Shown in pieces: positions 58,056 through 64,000 of a stretch of DNA of 64,000 nt (positions within the stretch are counted from its first letter, which is position 1; each line of letters begins with the position of its first letter). Origin of the DNA: Talinum fruticosum. Taxonomy: Eukaryota; Streptophyta; Magnoliopsida; Caryophyllales; Talinaceae. The notes under the pieces were generated by a model, which saw only the letters and a list, made by a program, of their open reading frames with translations, was not told where the DNA came from and searched no databases. The stretch covers positions 1,860,001-1,924,000 of the forward strand of contig JAITYX010000003.1 in NCBI GenBank assembly GCA_021018815.1. Direction: 5' to 3'. The translations under genes and the position numbers were made by a program.

Positions 58056-58498
58056 GACTATGTTGGACTATGGGAAGAGAGCAGGTGATTCCCCTGTTGG
58101 ACTATGTCTTGCCAGTTTCCTTCGACTTATTTGAAGGATTTGGGAACTCTAGGTGAGCGAAGTCGTGGCCCCAATACTAGATGAATATGCCAAGGCTGTT
58201 AAAAGCTATGGGCAAGCCGAATACTATTGTATCTGCATATTATCCGGAATGGATAATAGAAGTGGATCCTGAACGACACAAGGCACTAAAAACTTGAGAG
58301 ATGGATCCCCAAGAAACTGTTCTTCCTGCTACACTGCTCCAAATTCGCAATGAAAATCCTCGGCTAGTAGAACATGTTCGTAGAAGAGAATCTATAGCCA
58401 AGGAAGCTACGTAGATGAGGGCCCGTAGGATTGAGGAGCTGAAGAAGCTTACCCAAGATGATGGGGCTGAGTCTAGTGACCCCAAAGGAAAAAAGTGA
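58056..58498 (+). pseudogene. Antisense ORF 2 C-terminus (T4)
   Basis: Antisense to T4 pol. Reads LDYVLPVSFDLFEGFG, then YYPEWIIEVDPERHKALKT, then RRIEELKKLTQDDGAESSD and stop at 58496-58498. Two in-frame stops. Matches 32710-33140 on minus in T1 block by block, with similar spacing. Confidence 0.6.
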
Positions 58499-59099
58499 GA
58501 TACACTAGGGCTTAGATTTTAGATGGAATTTTACGAAGGAATAAGGAGAATTACTTTTGCCTCTTTAGAACAATTTATTTTTCTCAAGTAGCGTGCTTGT
58601 TTTTTTTTTATTTCCATTTTATTAGCTTTGTACTCGGGTAAGTAGTAGGCTTACCTTTTATTAAATAAAAATAAGTATTATGCTATACTTTAAATATTTT
58701 ATTTTATCACTCAATTAGAGGTATAAATAAATTGGACTCGCCTAATTGGACCACCCTTAAAGTTAATTGGAATAATCATAGAATTAATTTTATAAGTAGA
58801 TCACCCAGTTGGACTTGTCCAAAAATAAATAAAGAGACCATCCGATTGGACGGTTGAAATAAATTACTACAGAGTTAAAAAATTGAAAGGGATTAATTTG
58901 ACCCGCCAATCCACCGTTGTCCGGGTGGTAGCTGGTGCCTACCACGGCATGACCTAGTTAGGCGATGCTTGGCCTACCATCTAGGGTCGTGCTAAACGTA
59001 ATATCTTTTCAGTCGATCCAAGTTTGTATACGGAAAGACCTTTTCACCATCCGAATTAGTTAATTTTAATGCTCGCCCGGTAATATATGACTAAGCATA
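58499..59099. other. T4 spacer between antisense ORF and pol
   Basis: AT rich, no ORF. Several ATTGGAC-G-CC(A/T)A-like repeats (58730-58860) correspond to the AATTAGACTGTCC repeats of the T1 spacer. Confidence 0.45.
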
Positions 59100-60250
59100 A
59101 ATGGGCCTTGCTAATTAGGCCTAAATTTTCTTCGTGGATCCTAGATTGGTGCACTAACCTCCTTCAGGACCAAGTCTCCAATCTACAGATTTAGAGGCTT
59201 CACTATCTTATTAAATGCCTTTGATATACGTGCCTGGTATTTTTGGACATTACGTAAAGCATTGAGGCACCTCTCATCTAGCAACACAAACTCCTTATAG
59301 TGTGTTTTAGCCCGCTCTCGCTTTTAGAATCTAACTTCCAGTGATTATCCTTAATGATGGAATAACAATCTCTATTGGAAGGAGTACTTCCATGTCGTAT
59401 ATAAGGGAGTAAGGTGTTGCTCCCGTGGAGTTCCTAGTGGAAGTTCGATAACCCCACAAAGAGAAAGGTAACTTATCGGGCCAATCCTTATCGCCGCCTG
59501 ACCATTTTCTCCACTATTTTATGAATGTTCTTATTGGCGGCCTTGACTGCTCCATTGGTCCGAGGATGATAGGGAGAAGACTTATGTTGCACAATCTTGT
59601 ATTTCTCCAACAAGTATGCTACTTCCTTCTTATTAAGACTACCATGGTCACTAATTAACTCGTGGGCACCCTATAACGGCAAATGATGTTCCGGGTAATA
59701 AACTTATCTTCATGCTTTGATGTCATAGTGGTGTAAGAGGTTGTTTCTACCCACATGGTGAAGTAGTCAATTTATACTAAATGAATTCATTACCACCTAT
59801 TCCTTTAGGAGTTACTTTGCCAATAATGTCAATTCCCTAAACCGAGAATGGCCGGGGTGATGTGAGTGTTGTTAGAAATGATGCTGGTTGGTGATATAAA
59901 TTTGCACATGCACCTGACATTTATGGGATTTCTTAACAAACTCATGGCAATCTGTTGCCATGGTCGACCAAGTAATATCCAAGCCTCCGAATCTTCCGAA
60001 ACAACATCTTGCTATTTATATGGCGTCCATGTTCCCCACCATGAAACAACATCTCGTCCATGATGCGCTTTGCTTCAAGTTGGTTGAAACAAATTAAGCT
60101 AATCCGACGTTAATGAAACAAACATCTTGCCATTCTTGTACAGTTGCCCTTGATTAATGAAAAATTATGCTGCCAACATCCCGATGGCTCGTCGGGCTCT
60201 CGATGTGGAGTCCAATGGGTATTCTTACTTATCCGGATACTCATAAATGT
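59100..60250 (-). pseudogene. Tat integrase (T4), catalytic E replaced
   Basis: ISDHGSLNKKEV (second D) and SPYHPRTNGAVKAANKNI: the expected catalytic glutamate is lysine (codon at 59542-59544). HHCC-type finger near 59940-60060. Several stops. Confidence 0.75.
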
Positions 60251-60314
60251 CATGATACCAATTGGTTTAGTCGGTATTAGACACTTCTAATGCGTAGACG
60301 TGCGTTGGTTGATT

Positions 60315-61040
60315 CTATAAGTCTATATGAACGGGCATTGAATGAATGCCACTAGGGATATTAATCATGGATGCTAATTTCGCTAACCCATCCACCAACT
60401 GGTTCAAATGCATCCAACGTTTCTTGATCTTAACCTCTTGAGGTTGATCAACCGATCCTAGGTTAATTGTTATTGTTTCCTCTATTATTGGTGAGTGATT
60501 TTCATGATCCTCCATAGCCATTTCTTGTTCATCATTAGAGGCAAAAACAATGGAAAACAAGAGGAGGCAAAGAGTAAGCACAAAGATTTACTTTATTGAA
60601 TAAAGAAATGAGTACATCGATTCAAAATTGAAGATGCGGAATTGGAAACGTAATTAGAAAAAGAACTAGAAGCAACGAAGGAGAATTAATAGCCCTAGTA
60701 CTATACTTAGGATGGGGATGCGCTCCTAAGTTAACAACGAATTCTTGGCCCTTCTCGTTATCAATCCCAAGTAACATGCTTGGACCCTTCATTATCAACG
60801 TCGGTGATGAATCAAAACGGATCGAACCCCGGGTGCAATATGGCTCATGAAAGCATCGAGATCGAATTCCCTACTAATTTATTCTTTTGCTTGAACAGTA
60901 GACCGAGAAGATTATTCCCACCCAGGTTGGTCCAGTCGATGTAGAATGTCCCTATTCGAGGAGGTAGGGTACCTCCTTTTCTAGTATACAACAGATCACT
61001 TGAAAGTCTCCAAGCCAAGTACTAGAATGCCTTTCTCTAT
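60315..61040 (-). pseudogene. Tat linker fused to aRNH tail (T4)
   Basis: An 88-codon frame (60581-60315) runs from IIEETITINLGSVDQPQEVKI straight into NQLVDGLAKLASMINIPSG. In T1 these are over 1.7 kb apart, with RT and RNase H between, so the deletion is in frame. Confidence 0.75.
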
Positions 61041-61330
61041 GAGTTAATAGGGTTTAGGAAAACCATAGTAGGGACAACAATCACCGAAAGTCTCCAAGCC
61101 AAGTACCGGAATGCCTTTCTCTATGAAGTAATAGGGTTTAGGAAAACCATAGTAGGGACAACGATCCACTGAAAGTCTCCAAGCCAGGTACCGAATGCCT
61201 TTCTCTATGAGGTAATAGGGTTTAGGAAAACCATAGTAGGGACAACAGATCACTGAAAGTCTCCAACCCAGGTACCAGAATGCTTTTCTCTATGAGGTAA
61301 TAGGGTTTAGGAAAACCATAGTAAGGAAAG
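61003..61330 (-). repeat. 84-bp tandem repeat in T4 protease-RT linker
   Basis: Four units with AAAGTCTCCAAGCC starting at 61003, 61087, 61172 and 61256 (84-85 bp). On minus three units are translated in one frame, 28 residues each, with CPYYGFPKPYY and IEKGI-VLGLETF. T1 has one unit (near 28460-28490). Confidence 0.9.
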
Positions 61331-61399
61331 TCGTCCCCTTCTCTTAATAATTACTCATTTAGAGTATAAGGAAAGGGCTTAATAGAGTGGACTGTGTGA

Positions 61400-62160
61400 G
61401 GTGCAGTCCTCTTAGTCTGGATCTCCCACTTGGCTTGGGCACTTCCTGAATAGTAGGTAGATAGCCTAGTTTGAATTTATAGTTATTAGTGGGTTCAAGG
61501 GGTGGAAAGATAGGGTGGTATGCCCTTCTTCCTGCAGTAGACCTAGAAAGTACCCTTTCTTCCAAAGTATCGAATGGATGGTAGGGTTGCCATAAGGATT
61601 CAAGTTAAGAGGTGCTTCATCCTTGTCTAAGGCAGCGATAGTCTCAAATCCATATAAATCTTCATCGTTGTCATCGTGCTCGATTTCGACCACGGATTCC
61701 TTGGAGGTGATAGTGGCACAAAGATTATCCTTGTGGATGGTTACAACTTGACCTTTGATGATCATCTTAACTTTCTAATGTAGTGTAGAGGGCACTACTT
61801 GATGATCATGCAACTAAGGGTGTCCTAGGAGTAAGTTGAATGTAGTTAGGATATCTAGAACTTGGAATTCAATGTTCCTTTCTACTAGCCTTATAGTGAT
61901 TGGTAAGGTCGGTGTTCCTAAGACTATTCTGTTAGAATTATCGTAAGCTCCGAGATGGACAGATCTGTCTAGAGAGTTATTGCTCTCTAATTCTTAACCT
62001 TTTGGCAGTCCTCCGGGGACGGACATTCACAAGTGATACGTTGTCCGTTAAGGTTAAGGGAACAAACTTGTGGATGCAACTTACAGGTGTAGAAAGGGCA
62101 TTGTTATTTACAACGCCTTCGTAAGGGAGATCATTTATCAAAAGTAATGGTTCCATCCTC
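61400..62160 (-). pseudogene. Tat protease region (T4)
   Basis: Reads LPITIRLVERNIEFQVLDIL, then LLGHPWLHDHQVVPSTLH and MIIKGQVVTIHKDN, the C-terminal half of Tat retropepsins. A LKKGY-LG-like segment (near 61540) may be a degenerate G-patch. An active-site D(S/T)G was not found. Confidence 0.65.
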
Positions 62161-62799
62161 ACTGTTAACCAATCCTACTACTTCCTCTAGCGTGGTTTTA
62201 GGAGAGACTTCAATCTTGCTAAGCGCATCAATTAAAGCCTCGCCTATGTTTCGGGAATCGGATATAAGTTGCCAAATTGAAATATTAGCTTTTAACTTTT
62301 GAAGCTATTTCAGGATTGGGTCTTGTTCTTTAACGGCTTCAACTTCTTTTGGGGTTCCTCATCTCGTTGTGGACCCGGGGTACATTATGTCATCAAGATC
62401 TAGTAATAAATTGGATTTCCGGACCTTTACGTTATCCCTAAAACTCTTTTTCTTGTAACGATGCTATACCCCGAAGTCGTTGTCATTGTCGTCACTTGTT
62501 GTTTTTTGTTTCATAGACATCTTCTTCATCACTTGCCCACAGCCCATGGACTTTTGGATCTAATGGAGGCAAGCTCGAAGTGGTTTGGATACATCGATAG
62601 CTTGAATGAAGACAGATGGGTCCTACCGACCTAGGATGGGTTTAGTAAAAATAGCTAAGGTGCCACTCAAAGGATTTTTGTTATTACTTGGTTTTGGACA
62701 ACCTTAGGTAGAGGGAGTTGACTATTTTGAAACATACTCTCTATTTTGTTCTTGAATGTCCAACATTAGTCGGTGTCGTGTCCTCGTGCCCAATGTTGT

Positions 62800-63980
62800 T
62801 TCCAAAATTTTCCTTCATCCCGATTTTTGTATTGTTTCGCGGTTTCTAATTCTACTCTAATGGGTGGAATTTCTATCTTTCCCTTTGCTAGTAGACGGTC
62901 AAGGGCTTGAGTATAGGTGGTATTGATAGGAGTCTAGTCAATGTACCTGTTGAGGGCATTGACTTGTGCACCCTTACTCGGTATTGCTTGTACTCGGAGG
63001 TTTTCTTATCTTTGGATTGATAATTACCTTTGTACCCTATCATGACTTTTGTGGTCATGGTAGACAACTCTTCTTCTATCATCATGCCAAGGGTTGAGAA
63101 GTCTCCATTTGGTGAGAAAGTCCGTAAAGCTTTCTTTCTCGGAGGGTCGATCTATCATGTGGGCAGCTTTGCTCTCCACTTGGTGAGAAATTATGTGAAG
63201 GTTTCTTTCTCATCTTATTTGATTAATTTCAAGTCTCTAAGAGTAACTGGAAGATCAATGTTATAGGACTATTGACATAGGAATTCCTTGCACAAATCAG
63301 CCCAATTGCCGACCTTGCGTGGGTCGATCACGTTATACCACTTCATTACACGAACATCGAAAGTCTATGGGAAGATGAGATTGTAAGTGTCTTCCGGAAT
63401 GTTCTTAAGAGTCGGTGCTTCCAAGAAGTTGCGAACATGATGATGTGGATTCTCGGAACCTCTAAACTTGATATCGGGAATGGTAAAATTACGGGATAGT
63501 TTCCATTTAGGGATTGAAGTGGATCCCTTATGATCAAAATAGTGATTAGTGAACATGGATTATTCCCTTAACATTTTTTCTATCCGATCTACGCTTGGAT
63601 CGAGGCTAATGTTTGGATTCATGCTTAGGGGTTCTTGTTTTGGACTGTTTGGAGGAGATGTGTCGCATTGGTGTAGACCGTGGAGTAGAATGTGATGCAA
63701 AGCAAGGAGAAGACGTGCCGGACTCTTTATTAAGGCGTTCCAAACTTTTGGAGTTTTGATTCCGCTGATACTCGATTGCAATAGACTTCTCTATTAATAT
63801 GCCCAAAAGATGAGGCTTAGGACCATGTGAAAGAAAATCACTTTTGGGAGGAAGGGAATTAAGCGCAAGATAAGAAGAGACACAACATGCTTTTATTTGG
63901 ATACACATAAGGAATGCAATAGAAAATGAAGTGTATGACCTAATTAGGGATGATTTTTTATGATTGGAGTAATGCATAAT
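62800..63980 (-). pseudogene. Tat gag (T4)
   Basis: EKSIAIEYQRNQNSKSLE near the start (63750-63800), FTIPDIKFRGSENPHHHVRN (63480), MKWYNVIDPRKVGN (63330), DLPVTLRDLKLIK (63240). Same order as T3. Stops and shifts throughout. Confidence 0.75.
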
Positions 63981-64000
63981 TAGAATTCATGAATGATTAA

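Larger units (their letters stand above)
58056..64000 (-). mobile_element. Tat element T4 (gag to integrase, RT/RNase H deleted)
   Basis: Minus-strand Tat element entering from the right window edge: array remnant 63905-64000, gag 62800-63905, protease 61400-62160, linker with 84-bp repeats, an in-frame deletion joining linker to the end of aRNH (near 60410), integrase 59100-60250, spacer, and antisense ORF 2 (58056-58498, plus strand). LTRs not present in the window. Confidence 0.8.

Noticed and set aside
1..64000. Host gene, tRNA or rRNA gene
   Set aside because: Every longer frame traces to retroelement gag/pol or to repeats. I saw no tRNA-like box A/box B pair or rRNA segment by eye, though a tRNA scan was not possible.

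Overview
The window looks like transposable-element-packed intergenic DNA of a flowering plant, probably from a large genome. I see no intact host protein-coding gene, tRNA, rRNA, CRISPR array or bacterial feature. Nearly every base can be assigned to decayed LTR retrotransposons of two families plus a few DNA transposons and solo LTRs. Family S is a Ty1/copia element of the SIRE/Maximus type: UBN2-like gag with a knuckle, DSG-type protease, GAG_pre-integrase/integrase, YVDD reverse transcriptase, RNase H ending in ADIFTKPL, and an extra ORF in the envelope position. Family T is a Ty3/gypsy Tat-lineage element: YMDD reverse transcriptase, RNase H plus a second (aRNH) domain, H2C2 integrase, about 2 kb LTRs, a tRNA-Arg-type primer site, and two ORFs on the antisense strand between pol and the 3' LTR. 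All coding regions carry stops and frameshifts.

Layout: 1-1488 Tat LTR (+). 1489-5905 a minus-strand SIRE remnant (S0) split by a solo SIRE LTR at 2433-3615 with GCTTA target duplications. 5906-7504 a CACTA-like element with a foldback. 7505-39376 Tat element T1 (+). Its 5' LTR is partly duplicated and interrupted by a minus-strand solo Tat LTR (9973-13530), which itself holds a solo SIRE LTR (10313-11877, GGCGG duplications). T1's leader is split by SIRE element S1 (14489-27036, minus), whose RT holds an unclassified 2.2 kb solo LTR (19986-22182, ATAAA duplications). T1 then continues with a 61-bp tandem array, gag remnant, pol, and two antisense ORFs, one broken by a hAT element (37006-38157). 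The start of its 3' LTR at 39241 is interrupted by Tat element T3 (minus, 39377-44278), which is broken by SIRE element S2 (minus, 44279 to about 52700). A Tat LTR piece (+, about 52700-53788), SIRE element S3 (minus, 53789 to about 58055) and Tat element T4 (minus, about 58056-64000) complete the window.

The most interesting signals are not host genes but recurrent architecture inside the elements. (1) In all four SIRE copies a TATA box and a GA-rich leader precede the envelope-position ORF, suggesting it has its own promoter. (2) In three SIRE copies the polypurine tract lies next to one arm of a long-range inverted repeat whose other arm lies beside a second purine tract about 300 bp away, with one compensatory base-pair change. 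(3) In two Tat copies the polypurine tract sits in the bulge of a hairpin closed by the first bases of the LTR. (4) The Tat family carries an antisense gene with a plant-mobile-domain motif, a TATA box and a plausible 88-bp intron. (5) Tandem arrays sit in three different parts of Tat elements. All lineage names rest on reading motifs by eye; no database search was run.
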